Below, piece after piece: positions 45,909 through 56,904 of a DNA stretch of 64,000 nucleotides (position 1 is the first letter of the stretch; every line of letters starts with the position of its first letter). Below the pieces are notes generated by a model. That model was not told the origin of the DNA. It did not search any database and was given only the letters and a program-made list of their open reading frames with translations. This stretch comes from Schizophyllum amplum (taxonomy: Eukaryota; Basidiomycota; Agaricomycetes; Agaricales; Schizophyllaceae). The DNA is taken from positions 496,001-560,000 of the forward strand of contig VDMD01000014.1 of assembly GCA_007026445.1 (NCBI GenBank), read 5' to 3'. Made by a program: the position numbers and the translations under genes.

Positions 45909-46433
45909 TCAATCATCCAACATGCATGCAATTCCGCTAGTCAACAGAACGCCTTTCGCACGTAGGTCTGTCTTCGCTTGTGCAATTTCCTGAAGTGAGG
46001 TTAGCAGGAGCAAGGGTGAGCTCGAAGTCGTACGCACAAGCATGAGCTCCTCATGTGCCTCGGGCAGTCGTGGAATGTCCATAGACCCCAGCCAAGGGAC
46101 CATAGGGAGTACGAGCCGAAAGTGACGAGGAGCCACCATGGTATCTGATGCGCGGTGTATATGATCACGTTCATGATTTGGACCGGTAGGAAGCGTGAGG
46201 GGAAGTGGGTAGGACGTAGCGTAGAGGAAGGGCGTTCGGTAAGACAAGAGAGGGGGTAATCGTCAGTAAATAGCCTATAGCAAAGAGCGAGGAAGGCGCA
46301 CCAAGGGAAGGACCTGCTCGGCGATCTCTGCAGACACGAGTGGGACGGGCAGAATTTGGAGGAAGGCGAGTATGTAGCCCACAGATCCGAGTGCAAAGAC
46401 GAATCCTGCGCGCTGTGCTCGAGTCATGCCCAT
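45909..46433 (-). CDS. DPM3: Dolichol-phosphate mannosyltransferase subunit 3 (DPM3), one 1-base frame break
   Basis: Three exons (46433-46302, 46144-46038, 45989-45909) give ~106 residues. MTRAQRAGFVFALGSVGYILAFLQILPVP is the first membrane helix. WWLLVTFGSYSLWSLGWGLWTFHDCP is the second, and EIAQAKTDLRAKGV is the conserved C-terminal coiled coil that holds the catalytic subunit Dpm1 at the ER membrane. The complex makes dolichol-phosphate-mannose for N-glycans, O-mannose and GPI anchors. In exon 2 the frame slips by one base at 46062-46064: the codons after Asp-Cys-Pro read on only if one C is added, giving the expected acidic stretch EAHEELML. The slip lies in a C run of the coding strand, so sequence error is likely. 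The 157-nt first intron is long for this window. Confidence 0.87.
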
Positions 46434-46649
46434 GGTGTCGTTGAAAGTTTGCACGGAAGAATAGAAGATAGCAGAATATCGCGGCGACTTGAAAGTCAAT
46501 GAGATGTCGGGAAGAAGGACGTGTGTTGGCTCTCCGGACCGGTTCTCCGAAGCGCGTAGCGACACGTGTAGGACCACACGTGATACGTTGGGCGCCGATT
46601 TCGACGGCAGAGATCTGTCTTCAAAGCAGTCCTCTCTCCGTCTCCCATC
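46434..46649. promoter_or_regulatory. Short divergent promoter between DPM3 and GLO3
   Basis: Only 216 bases separate the two start codons, so the core promoters must overlap or abut; co-regulation of two secretory-pathway genes is possible. I see no clear TATA box. Confidence 0.5.
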
Positions 46650-48272
46650 ATGGCTGAACCTACAAAGCAGCAAACGGAACAGGTCTTCAAGATCTTACGG
46701 GCGCAAAAGGCGAACAAGGTCGGTGTTCTGTCGGAAATCGTTACTGTTCCCCGCGTCTGAAGAGCTGCTGCAGGTGTGCTTCGACTGCAATGCGCGGAAC
46801 CCGACGTGGTCCAGCGTCACATTCGGCGTCTACATATGTCTGGACTGCTCCAGCAACCATCGGAACATGGGCGTGCACATCTCCTTCGTCAGGTGCGTGC
46901 TCACTGCGCGCGATAGCGTTGCCTGGAGTCTATGCTAATCTTCCGCGTCATAGGTCGACGAACCTGGATAGTTGGCAACTCGCTCAGCTACGCAACATGA
47001 AGGTTGGCGGGAATGCATCTGCGGCGGACTTCTTCACCAAGAACGGGGGAGCGTCCCTGCTAAGCGATTCGGACACGCGCAAAAAGTACTCGTCGCCCAT
47101 CGCGGATCGATACAAGGAAGAACTAGCGCGTCGCGTTCGTGAAGACGCTGCCAAGTGCGTTTGTCCGTATGACTTACGATGTGAAGCTGACAAGAACGAC
47201 TCAGATTCCCCGAAGGCATCCATATTGAGGGCATGGAGGCCGCCTCAGCAGCCGCCACCCCCGCAGCGAAGGCAGATGATGATGATTTCTTCACATCCTG
47301 GTCAAAGCCCTCTACGCCCAAGCCCTCCGCGTCGCCGAACCCTCGCGTGTCTTCCCCTCCCGTAATCGGCCGCACCCCCTCGCCGGCAGTAGCTAGCACT
47401 CCCGCCGCTCGTCCGGTATCTTCCTCCGCCCAGCGCCCCATGAAGCTCGGCGCCTCTCGTCTTACGTCCACGTCCTCTACGAGCTCGTCCACTGGGCCCA
47501 AGAAGTCGAAACTCGGCCTTGGTGCGGCCAAAGCAAAGCCCGTCGACTTCGAGGCAGCTGAGCGCAAGGCCCTTGAGGAGGCGGAGCGCATCAAGCAGCT
47601 CGGGTACGACCGCCAGCGCGAAGAGGAGGAGGAGAAGGCGCGCAAGGAGGCTGCGGCCAAGAAGGCAGCCACCGATATTACGGCGAATAAGGCCGCGTAC
47701 AAGCCCACCAACGGCACCACGTCCCCCTCCACTGCGAAGGCGTCCAGCCCCGCCTTCGCGCGACTGGGCTTCGGCGCGATCCCCGTAGCGGGCGCTGCCG
47801 CCGCCGCCGCCGCTGCCGCTACCTCCGCCGCGCGGTCTTCGCCGGTGCCAGACGACGCGCCGACGGCGGCGCGGGAGAAGTTCGGCACGCAGAAGGCAAT
47901 CTCGTCAGACATGTACTTTGGGCGGGGGGACTACGACCCGTCGTCGGTCAGCGAGGCGCAGACGCGGTTGCAGCAGTTCAAGGGCGCGACAAGTATTTCG
48001 TCGAGCCAGTACTACGGGCGGGAGGAGGAAGAGGAGCTTGGCATGGGCGGCGGGGGCCTAGAGGGGGATGGGAGCTTGGCGAACTTGGAGGTGGCGGCGA
48101 GGGATGCGATGGCGAGGTTGATGGCGAATCCGGATGTGCAGAACTTGGGCGAGAACATCAGGACGGGGGCGCTTAAGGTGAGCTGTTCTCACTATTTGGA
48201 ACTCGTACGCTGTTGGCATGCTGATGCAGTTTACAGCTCTCGGATTACTTGGCGCAAATGTCGGAGAGATAG
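46650..48272 (+). CDS. GLO3: ArfGAP2/3-type GTPase-activating protein (Glo3)
   Basis: Five exons (46650-46718, 46774-46892, 46954-47154, 47205-48177, 48237-48272) close in phase to 465 residues. The ArfGAP zinc finger has C25-x2-C28-x16-C45-x2-C48 ([24 protein letters not shown]), followed by [19 protein letters not shown], whose arginine inserts in the Arf active site. The middle is Ser/Pro/Ala-rich with an alanine run (47788-47820) and a basic/acidic helix. The C-terminal Glo3 motif region ([29 protein letters not shown]) and the amphipathic end ([15 protein letters not shown]) match this class, which acts on Arf1 in COPI vesicle traffic. The last exon is 36 bp; its acceptor is the second of two close CAGs (TTTACAG). 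Confidence 0.94.
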
Positions 48273-48730
48273 ATGTGCATTGGAGGGTCGCAGGGCGCAC
48301 TCGATGCGCTTTCTGGATCTCGGCTGTGCCATTTTTCTTATATACGTTGTGTCGCTGGTGGATATGTCGCTCGCTTATTTATCCCTCTTTTTGCGTGATT
48401 GTTCTGTGTGTCGGGGTCGTGGATATCGCAAGGGAGATGAAGGTAAGTAGCATGGGCTGTAGGTATGTAGACAGGCTCGTCTCGTTCGCGGGCGCAAAGG
48501 TTTATACTGAAGCCGCCCGGCTGGTCTGACCCCGTACGAGCTAGAGTGTGCCTGTGCTCCAACGACATGTAAAGGGGGTAACGGGGGAGTAATCTAGAAC
48601 AAAACCTTCCCTTCTAGGTAAACAAAGCGAGAGCGATCGACTGTGGATCGACGATCGTCCCTCTTCTCCTCGACCATCATCGTCTCTGTCGCAACCCAGT
48701 GTCCTCTGCCTGCAACGCACACCGATCCGC
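48273..48730. other. Intergenic, no gene seen
   Basis: GLO3 3' flank and the old promoter region of BTB copy 3. A CT-rich piece (about 48660-48690) corresponds to the GA tract upstream of the other BTB copies. Confidence 0.5.
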
Positions 48731-49753
48731 ATGGAAGCTCCTGAAAACCACGTCCCTGATTTATGGTTTCCCGACGGGAATGTGTCATCCGCGTTGGCGA
48801 ACGCGTCTGCTGCATCTACAAGGGGTTCCTCGCCGGCAGTCCCCCGTACTCTCCGACATGTTTTCCTTCCCCAACCGCAGTCCGTCGATACATATTGGGA
48901 CTTCCGACGTGACCTTCCCGGATGCGGAGGTGGATGTCGAGCATGGTTGAAGGCTTTTTGATACCTGGGTGCGTTGTCTCACATCGATCTGTGATATCTA
49001 CTGACGAGGCTCATTAGATACTTCAAAAATATCCTGAGAAATTCGAAGCAAGAAAGCTGCTGTCGGTGCTACGTTTGAGCCCAAGTACGACGTACAGCAC
49101 TTTCGCCGCTGCGCGCTCCGACACCTCGCGGACAAATTCGCTACCGATCTTGACGACCATGTTCAAAAATTTCTGGCCCGGAACCGCAGACCAGCATTTC
49201 AATGAGTCTCCGGTTTCATCTTGACACCTATACACTCGCTCTCGAAATCGGCGCTCTCTGGCTTATCCCATCCATGTGCTACAAACTGCACGTGTATACG
49301 AGCTTCACGTCGGGCTGGATAGACCGTCTTACCGCCCTTTTGGCGTCCGCTTCGCCGCGGGACGTCGCGCCCATATGGAAAGTCGGGACTCTCTTCAACA
49401 ACAAGCTGCGCGGAGAGTTTTTCACTGCGCCGCTGGGAAGGCATGGACATACGTGTCTTCTCCGAGAAACCACTTGCGCGCTAGCTGCATGCGGCGTACT
49501 CTGTTCTGTGTTCAAGCAATACACTGTCAATCCACTCGATTTCCCAATTCCTGCCGCAGGGATAGAGCCAATACCTCGTGCCAGAGACCTCGACATGCGC
49601 GTCTGCGCAGCCTGTCGGGATTTGATGCAAAAGAAACATCGCGAGATGTGTGAAGCTTTCTGGGATACATTGCCAGAAGAGCTTGGCCTTGGGACTTGGG
49701 CCGAACTACGCGCTCTGAAGGCGCGCGACCTTGGGCAATCGGTGGAGGATTGA
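48731..49753 (+). pseudogene. BTB/POZ protein copy 3, degenerate
   Basis: The reading starts MEAPENHVPDLWFPDGN like the other copies but then loses the frame repeatedly. By comparison with copy 1 at DNA level, single bases are missing near 48783, 48831, 48867, 48891, 48905, 48943 and 49079; the intron (about 48968-49018) with CCT GG|G is still recognisable. From 49202 the frame is intact to TGA 49751-49753 (DTYTLALEIGALWLIPSMCYKLHVYTS, then RDLMQKKHREMCEAFWDTLPEELGLGTWAELRALKARD). A long intact 3' part beside a damaged 5' part suggests recent damage or local sequence errors. It is in the opposite orientation to copies 1 and 2 and tandem to copy 4. Confidence 0.8.
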
Positions 49754-50348
49754 TTCGGTGGGTATCCATATCGTTCAGTGATACATGTCCTTGTAACTAA
49801 CATGCAGTCAGACAAAGACCCCGGTGTCAGGTCTTGCTTTGGTTCGAGGGTCTTCCTCTCGACTCTTCCACCTCATTTTTGTCCGTCGAATTGCCGACCG
49901 TCGTCGCGCAGAGTTGGGACAGGGATGGCGAGGTAATGGGAGCGGATGCCATCAGTGGGGTGGCTGCGATACTTAGGTCACTGGTACGCTCGCGGCTTGG
50001 ATCAAACGAATTCTCCGCCGGGCGCTGTACGAGTTTTGCGAGCATCGTTGCGCTGACCTTGTTCGAGCTGCGCATATGCGAGATGAGCGTCGCCAGGCTG
50101 CTACTCGTGTAATGGAGAATATCAGGTTCACTGTACTATCGTAGATTTGTAGGCAACTGCGTATCCGAACGTCTGCCTTGGTTGAACTTAAAGATGAGCG
50201 GTGCAAAAAAAACTTCCTTTTGGGAACAAAGGCGAAACAAGCAGTTACAAACATTCGATAATGTGACGTGGTGTGACCATTCCTCCTTCCTCTCCATCGA
50301 CCACCATCGCGCCCTACCCTTCGCCTACGTCCGACGATCACGGCGTCG
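49754..50348. other. Spacer between BTB copies 3 and 4
   Basis: No gene of its own. The end of this spacer resembles the DNA just upstream of copy 3 (CT-rich, then the start), as expected after tandem duplication. Confidence 0.5.
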
Positions 50349-51375
50349 ATGTCCATTGGAGTCTCCGCAACTCGGGAATGTCCTGAGAACCACGTCCCTG
50401 ATCTATGGTTCCCTGACGGGAACGTTATTATACGCGTCGGCGAACGCATCTGCTGCGTCTACAAGGGCTTCCTCGCTACTCAATCCCCCGTACTCTCCGA
50501 CATGTTCTCCTTCCCCCAACCCAGTCTGCCGATACATATTGGACTTCCGACTGTGACCTTTCCGGATGCGGAGGGGATGTCGAGCATTGGTTGAAGGCTC
50601 TGTGATACCTGGGTGCGTTGTCTAACATCGATCTCGTGGCGATATCTCATTGATGAGGCTATTAGATATTTCAAAAACTTCCTAGAAATTGACAGGAAAG
50701 CTGCTGTCGTGCTACGTCTGAGCCACAAGTACGACGTACAGCACTTTCGCCGCTGCGCGCTTCAACACCTCGCGGGCAAGTTGCTACCGAACTGGACGAT
50801 CATGTTCAAATATTGTCGCGCCCGGAATCACAGATCAGCATCTCGATGGCCGCCAGCACCATATCGATACCTATACTCTGGCTCTAGAAATTGGCGCTCT
50901 CTGGGTCATCCCATCTCTGTGTATAAACTGCACGCGCATGCGAGCGTCACGCCGAGCTGGATAGACCGTATCACGCCACCTGGCTTCCTCTTCGCCCTCA
51001 CACGTCGCGCGCATCTGGAAAATCGGGCCTCTCATGTACGGCAGTTGGGCGCAGACTTCATTACTGCGCCGTTGAAACGCTTGGCCATACATGTATGTCC
51101 AAGAAACCACTTGCGCGGCAGCTGCAAGCGGCTTACTCTGCGTCGCGTTCAAGAGATACACCGCGCATCCGTTCGGTTTTCCGATCCCCGAGTCAGTCAC
51201 TCGAGATGGCCCCGACTTTCGCATCTGCACAGCGTGTCGGGATTTGATGCAAAAGAAACATCGCGAGATGTGTGAAGCTTTCTGGGAAACATTGCCAGAA
51301 GAGCTTGGCCTTGGGACTTGGGCCGAACTACGCGCTCTGAAGGCACGCGACCTTGGGCAATCAGCGGAGGATTGA
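50349..51375 (+). pseudogene. BTB/POZ protein copy 4, degenerate
   Basis: The first part reads ENHVPDLWFPDGNVIIRVGERICCVYKGFLATQSPVLSDMFSFP. A 3-base shortfall with changed residues follows (50520-50545), then a one-base loss near 50573 that brings a stop at 50592-50594. Further single-base losses follow in the second exon (about 50707 and after). The last 95 codons are open again (51091-51375) and end like copy 3. The 140 bases before the stop are almost identical to those of copy 3 (51237-51377 against 49618-49755). The intron site is conserved in position. The likely origin is tandem duplication with copy 3, then decay. Confidence 0.8.
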
Positions 51376-51780
51376 TTACGGTGAGTATACATATTGAACA
51401 GTAATGCATGTCCCCGTAGCTAATGAATGCAGTCAGACAAAGACCCGGACGGTCGCCAGTCTTGTCATGTCTTGCTTTGGTTCGAATGTCCTCCTCTCGA
51501 CTCTTCCGCCTAATCTTTGTCTATATCCCACAACTTGCCGGACTGCCATCGCACAGGGCCGGGAAAGGGGAGGGCGAGACATGGGCAGTCAAGGCCGCAG
51601 TGGCGCTGCATCACAGCGTCTTCGAGACACGATTGAGCGGGGACAAGTACATAGTGTTAGATTCAGCAGTGAACAAGTACTTATTATATGTTAGTGGTAC
51701 ATTACAGAATAGATCATAGCTGGGTCTGTCCGGGACAGACAATCAAGAAATGGAGAGCCCAAGAAATCCTCCTCTTTCGA
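51376..51780. other. Intergenic between convergent BTB copy 4 and the next gene
   Basis: Two overlapping ~97-codon plus-strand ORFs without domains; 3' flanks only. Confidence 0.5.
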
Positions 51781-52530
51781 CTAGATGCCGTAGGTCGCAG
51801 TTATTTTGAAGGTCCCCTCCGCGGCATCATAGCGGACGTTGACGTTCCCGTTCAACCACAACGTGGCATACCTATCCGAACAATCAGCCTTCATGCGTCG
51901 TTGTGTATGGAAAATGAAGGAGGTTAGTAGGCAAGGACGTACCGCGCGGAGCCTTTGATCCTCGACCCGATCGCGTTCTCGAACTCTTCGACTGTGTACT
52001 TGTGCATCTTCCACTTGGGAGCATCCGGGAGGCCGAGGAGGGCGCCGAAGACGACGGGGTCGCGGCAGACGCAGTCGTAGGCGAGCTTGGCGCTCTTCGT
52101 CTTGCAGGAGGGCACCCACTGAGGTTGTGTGAGATGCTGGCGAACAGAAACGGGGGAGGGACAAAGGGAGACAACAAAGGGCACGTACCTTCATGAGCTT
52201 CTGCATCCCGCGGACGACGATCGACTTGAGCGTCTCCGCTTCTTCCTCGATATCCTCGCGCGTCTTCTCCTCGGGCTTGTATTTCGCGACCTCTTCCTCC
52301 AGGAAACGCGCGTACTTCGCGAGGACTGGCACGTTCTCTTCTGGGATGTCTGAGGCTGCGTCAGCGGGCGTGACGCGTCAAATAAGTATACGCAACGTAC
52401 CACCTGTGCCGTCGAGAACGTCGTTGATGACGGACTTGGCGAGGGTGATGTCCGCGTCGGAGAGCGCGCCTTTCTTCGCCTTCTTCGTTGCTGCGCCGCC
52501 TGCGCCGTCAGACTTGCGTTTCGGAGGCAT
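51781..52530 (-). CDS. Conserved-looking protein of unknown function (185 aa)
   Basis: Four exons (52530-52401, 52349-52189, 52118-51943, 51871-51781) close in phase to 185 residues. A basic N-terminus (MPPKRKSDGAGGAATKKAKKG) looks like a nuclear signal. A helical part follows (DADITLAKSVINDVLDGTGD, VLAKYARFLEEEVAKYKPEEKTREDIEEEAETLKSIVVRGM). The rest is a compact domain (WVPSCKTKSAKLAYDCVCRDPVVFGALLGLPDAPKWKMHKYTVEEFENAIGSRIKGSARY, ending YDAAEGTFKITATYGI). I do not recognise the family. The exon pattern and dense conserved-type residues argue for a real gene. Confidence 0.78.
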
Positions 52531-52753
52531 GTCCCGTTGATATGTTTGTCGGATAATATGTCAGAGTGAGGTGAAGGACAATTATGTGCAGAGGAAAGTA
52601 CTTAGTGGTCGTGTGGTGGAGTCGACCTGGAGGCTGGAGCGAGTCTCGACTCTCGACGCGATGGTACAAGCGTCTTCCCACGCCACTGCACGTGATGGAG
52701 CAAAGCACGTGGGAAACCTTCAACATCGACGTTAAGACTTAAGTCCGAGTCGC

Positions 52754-54272
52754 TAGGGCTGAGCAACGTCCGTGTCACGGCCACGGTACACACGGCCACG
52801 GTATATCGCGGCGACGGACCGTGGGCCCACGGCCTATGTGATCGCCTTTCGGGGGTCGACACTCTGCAAGCGTCGCGCACAAATACTGCTCGTGAGTTTG
52901 AGCACGTGCTGCAAGATTTATCTGAGGCCGTCGCCCCTGCGTCGCCCTCGCGGAGATCCTGAGCACAGAACGATGTCATCGCTCTGGCACGATTCCTTGT
53001 ACAGACCGGCCGGCCGCGTGCGGCGTCGCAAACGGATCGCGCCGCATCGGCAAGACCTGAGTCCGGAGGAGAATGAAGCTCGAAGGCTGGGGCGTGAACG
53101 GGGTAGGAGCGATGAAGGGATTGGGTATGGGGAGAGTGGAATGATAATACCATTCAGCGCGCACCACGCGGTGGCAAGCCGCGCCATGCCACAAATTACC
53201 ATTCAATGCTTGGCCGACAAGGCCCAAACACCACCATGTATTGTGCAAACACGACAGAGCTGGAGACTTACCTGAGTTCACAAGGAGAAGTTCGAAGACG
53301 GGTGCCCACCAGAGGGCCAGTGCCTTCGGTACTGTATTTTTCTGCAGCGTGAGTAAAATGAATGAAAAAAAAGCTTGACAACGTGCACGCCGTGCAGCAG
53401 GCACTCAATGATATTCAACGTTGTCAACACTGCACTGTACGTATAGACACAATTGGGACTCACCCGGGACTCCGCATTGCATCCCCACATCGCAGTCGGA
53501 AGGTCGAACTGTTATCAGACTGCTAAGGGCCTGTTCGGTAACGGAAAACGGAATCGCGATTCCCTACAAAATCAAGATTCCGTTGAGATTCTGTCACGTG
53601 CGGCCTCGTTTCCGGCGTCTACCGAACATCGTTGTGACGGTTGTTCACTGCCGTTTATGGAAAATTCTGCTAAGGCTAGCTACTGAAGGTCTGCCAAGCT
53701 TCCAAACATTACCTAAATTCCACAGGCGCCAAAGTGTATGTATATAAATCCTCTGAGCCAATTTTTTGCAGCAAACGAAGGGATTTTGAGGACGGTACAC
53801 GTCCGACAGCGCATGAGTGCGAACTGCGCGCCTGGCACTGTAGAAGTCGAGATTTCCTTATGTCCTTCCAGAGTCGGGCTCTATCTGTAATAACCCTTCT
53901 TTCTGTAGGGAAAAAAACTTGAGACGTAGCCCTCCTTTTGCCAAAGAGTCCGCCTCAGCAGAACGTCCTAAAACGGCAACATGTCCGTCGTCACGCTGTT
54001 GCTCGGCGGACGCCGGAAGGAATATCGCACGTGACAAAATCAAGGAAATCTCGGGAATCTCGATTGCGATTCCGTTACCGAACGGGCCCTAAGTATACAA
54101 GCCGTGGGTCCGTGGCACGGCCGTGACGGCCGTGGATCGACGGTGGCACACGGCACTTTCCGTGGCCGTCGTGCCGTGGGTCAAGAGGCTGGACCAGGCT
54201 CAGACGGCACGGTTGCCGTGACCGTGCCACGGTGCCGTGTTGCCGTGTTTACGGCCACGGAGCTCAGCCCTA
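52754..54272. mobile_element. Inverted-repeat element (hAT-like ends), carrying a nested second element
   Basis: The left end TAGGGCTGAGC (52754-52764) and the right end GCTCAGCCCTA (54262-54272) are perfect inverted 11-mers. Inside them both sides are packed with CACGGC/GCCGTG words (52772-52835 and 54103-54260). A 12-base word ACTTAAGTCCGA lies just outside on the left (52737-52748) and again at the right border (54272-54283). It is a possible target duplication, though five bases separate it from the left end. TAGGG termini are typical of hAT elements (family knowledge). No transposase frame is seen, and part of the interior is taken up by the element at 53527-54089. Confidence 0.65.
53527..54089. 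mobile_element. PIF/Harbinger-like MITE nested in the element at 52754-54272
   Basis: The left end GGGCCTGTTCGGTAACGGAA (53527-53546) is matched by the reverse complement of the right end (54070-54089) with one mismatch, C for T. A weaker inverted similarity continues inward for ~150 bases (for example TTGTCACGTGCG-type words on both sides). A TAA triplet flanks each border (53524-53526 and 54090-54092). A 3-base TWA duplication with GGGCCTGTT-type ends is the signature of PIF/Harbinger (Tourist-type) elements. No ORF of note lies inside (563 bp). Confidence 0.8.
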
Positions 54273-54574
54273 CTTAAGTCCGACTCTAACTCCGTCGGCG
54301 TTAGTCACTCAAGGTCATCGCGAACTTCCATTGTCCAGCCATTGTCAGCCAAGTCGCCGTCGGACAATCAGGCCTGGTCATTGGCTGGGTCAGTACTCCG
54401 AGGTCCTCGCCCGTGTTGCAATTTTACGACGATCTCGGGCTGTACTCCAGACTTTTACCAAATCGTAAAACACCATGCTTCACTTATAAGCGAGGCATTT
54501 CGCTGAGCAGGCGTCGAATTCTCGCTGCTTGACCATCACCTAACGCTACGCTACGACGACCCCCGCAGGAGATC

Positions 54575-56589
54575 ATGTCCCCCACAATGTCAGCGAACTC
54601 TGAAGAGACTCGCTTGAATCAGATATCCGAGGCTGCTGCTAATGGTCCTGCTTCGCTGCAAGAGGCAAAACGGGATACGGTCGATATCTCAAAACCGGCA
54701 CGCAAGACGGACTTTGGCTTTCTGATCATACCGCGACGACTGCGTTATGACTCCGAGCGTCCCTTCCAGTGGACGCTGGTTCTCAACCTGTCTTTTGGCT
54801 TCGCGAGCACGTTCAGTGAGTGGGGGTCATACACTGAATTCATGGCACTCGCTGATTATCTGTGTAGCTGTGGCGAATCTGTATTACTGCCAGCCGTTGT
54901 TAAGTGAGTGCCAAGAATGAGGGATCTTGATGCTAGTTTGATTTACTGGGGGATTTAGTCGAATTCTCCGATGCGTTTGGAGTATCCTACAGCGAGGTGT
55001 CCATGTAGGTCACTACGCAGTGATTCATGTAGTATGCTCATTTTCGATTCCCATAGAATCCCAACACTCGTGCAGGCAGGGTACGCACGCCAGCTCTTCA
55101 CCGTAGGTCGAGTTGATCTCATCTCACTCAACCCATCTGCAGGTATGCCATTGGCCTGCTCCTCATCTCGCCCCTGGGAGACCTTGTCCGCCGCCGCCAA
55201 CTCATTCTCGGACTCGTCACCATCTCCACCTGCCTCACCATCGGCCTCGCCGTCACCGACTCTCTCCGCGTCTTCTCCGCCCTCACCTTCCTCGTCGGCC
55301 TCATCTCCGTCACCCCGCAGATCATCCTCCCCCTCGCCGCGGACCTCGCCCCGCCCGCGCGCCGCGCATCCGCCATCGCGCTCATCCTCGCTGGCCTGCT
55401 CCTCGGCATCCTCGTCGCGCGTCTCCTCGCGGGCGTCGTCGCGCAGTTCTCCGGCTGGCGCGTGGTGTACTACGTCGCCATCGGCGTGCAGGCGTTCATT
55501 GCTGTGTGGTGCTGGGCAGTTATTCCGGACGTGCCGGAAAAGAATGTGGGGTTGACCTACTGGAAGGTGTTGATGTCGATGGCAAAGTTCGCGGTGACGG
55601 AGCCGGTGCTGGTGCAGGCGTGTGCGTTGAATATGGCGTCCAGTGCGGTGTTTGCAAGTTTTTGGGTGACGTTGACGTTCCTGTTGGGTGGGGAGCCGTA
55701 CGAGTATTCGACGTGGGTGATTCTGGCTCGGAGCGCTGGAGCAGGAGGGTGACTGACGTCTTGGCAGGCTGGTTATTGGGCTGTTCGGCCTAGTAGGGAT
55801 GCTTGGGATTGCCGTGGCCCCGATTGTGCGTTCGCTATTTCACTCACTTTTCAAACCGAAGCTGATTTTGCCATACTAGGTCGGCCGCACAGTTGACGGG
55901 CTTGTGCCCTGGTATGCGTCGCTCATTGCTAATATGGCCCTCATTATTTTCCAAGTGCGCGGTTTCCATTATTCGAAGCTGCCATGGCAAGACTGATGCG
56001 TGCTTCTTGTAGGCGGTCCAAGTGGGAGCCAATGGTATCCATATTGCGGCTGTTATCATAGGAGCCTTTGGCCTCGACGTATTCCGTCAGATGCTGCAAG
56101 TATCTATCACTACGGCTGTCTTCAAGTAAGCATTGCCATTGATTTTTCCTCCACCTAAGTTGCTGTCGTTCTTGACTGATCCGCATCACCTTCAGAATCG
56201 ACGACAGTGCCCGGTCGCGCCTGAATGCGGTTCTCATTCTGTCTGTACGTACCGCAAAATTTCCATGCACAGTTTGTTTGTGATACTGACTCGCCTTGTA
56301 GTTCTTCCTCGGCCAGGTCACGGGTACAGCAGCTGGCACGCACGTCTTCATCAAGTACGGCTGGCGCGCCTGCGCAGGGCTGAGTATGGGCTTCTGTGGC
56401 TTCCAGATGATTGCCCTTTTCGCTCGCGGCCCTATGTGCGAACGGAAGACATGGGTCGGATGGCAAGGGGGATGGGGATCGTGGAAGCTGAGGGGGACGG
56501 AGACGGCGACGGTGGTAGAGGAGGAGACCAAAGAGACTGAGATAGCGGGTGAGGCTCCTGTTGTACGAGACGAAAAATCTCTTGCATAG
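54575..56589 (+). CDS. Major facilitator superfamily transporter, DHA1-like
   Basis: Ten exons: 54575-54815, 54868-54903, 54959-55004, 55057-55080, 55143-55712, 55768-55825, 55880-55954, 56013-56125, 56196-56244 and 56302-56589. They close in phase to 499 residues. Helix 1 (QWTLVLNLSFGFAST, then VANLYYCQPLL), the SYSEVSIIPTLVQAGYAIGLLLISPLGDLVRRRQ segment with the MFS motif-A-like GDLVRRR loop, and twelve predicted spans fit a proton-coupled efflux pump of the YgaY/YbhI-like group. Several exons are under 60 bp (the smallest 24 bp). The cytosolic C-terminal tail is acidic and Thr-rich (ETATVVEEETKETE). The substrate is unknown. Confidence 0.9.
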
Positions 56590-56904
56590 ATAGAGATTGC
56601 GTAGATTCTGGTAGTATATGGTTGCGGATATGTGCTGCAAACGCCTGTGGGTTCGAATTCGGACCGTGAAGTGATGACCGTGAGAAATACGTCCTGATTT
56701 GGGGAATTCCATTGTCATTTTCTGGCCTTACCTTCCTGCCGCCATCCCGTCTCCCCAGGCCGTCGCTCGTCGCCGTCGCTGCCGCCGTCCTCCTACCGCC
56801 ACTTGCGCCCGGTGACGACTGCTTTTGACTCTACTTCACGTCCTTGAAAGCTCTTCTCCTCGAAACGCGCGTTCGCAAGTACGAACTTCGAAGCCACCGC
56901 CAAA

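Noticed and set aside
47034..47912. 292-codon minus-strand ORF opposite GLO3
   Set aside because: Antisense shadow of the Ala/Ser-rich GLO3 middle region; GLO3 is fixed by its zinc finger and closed phases.
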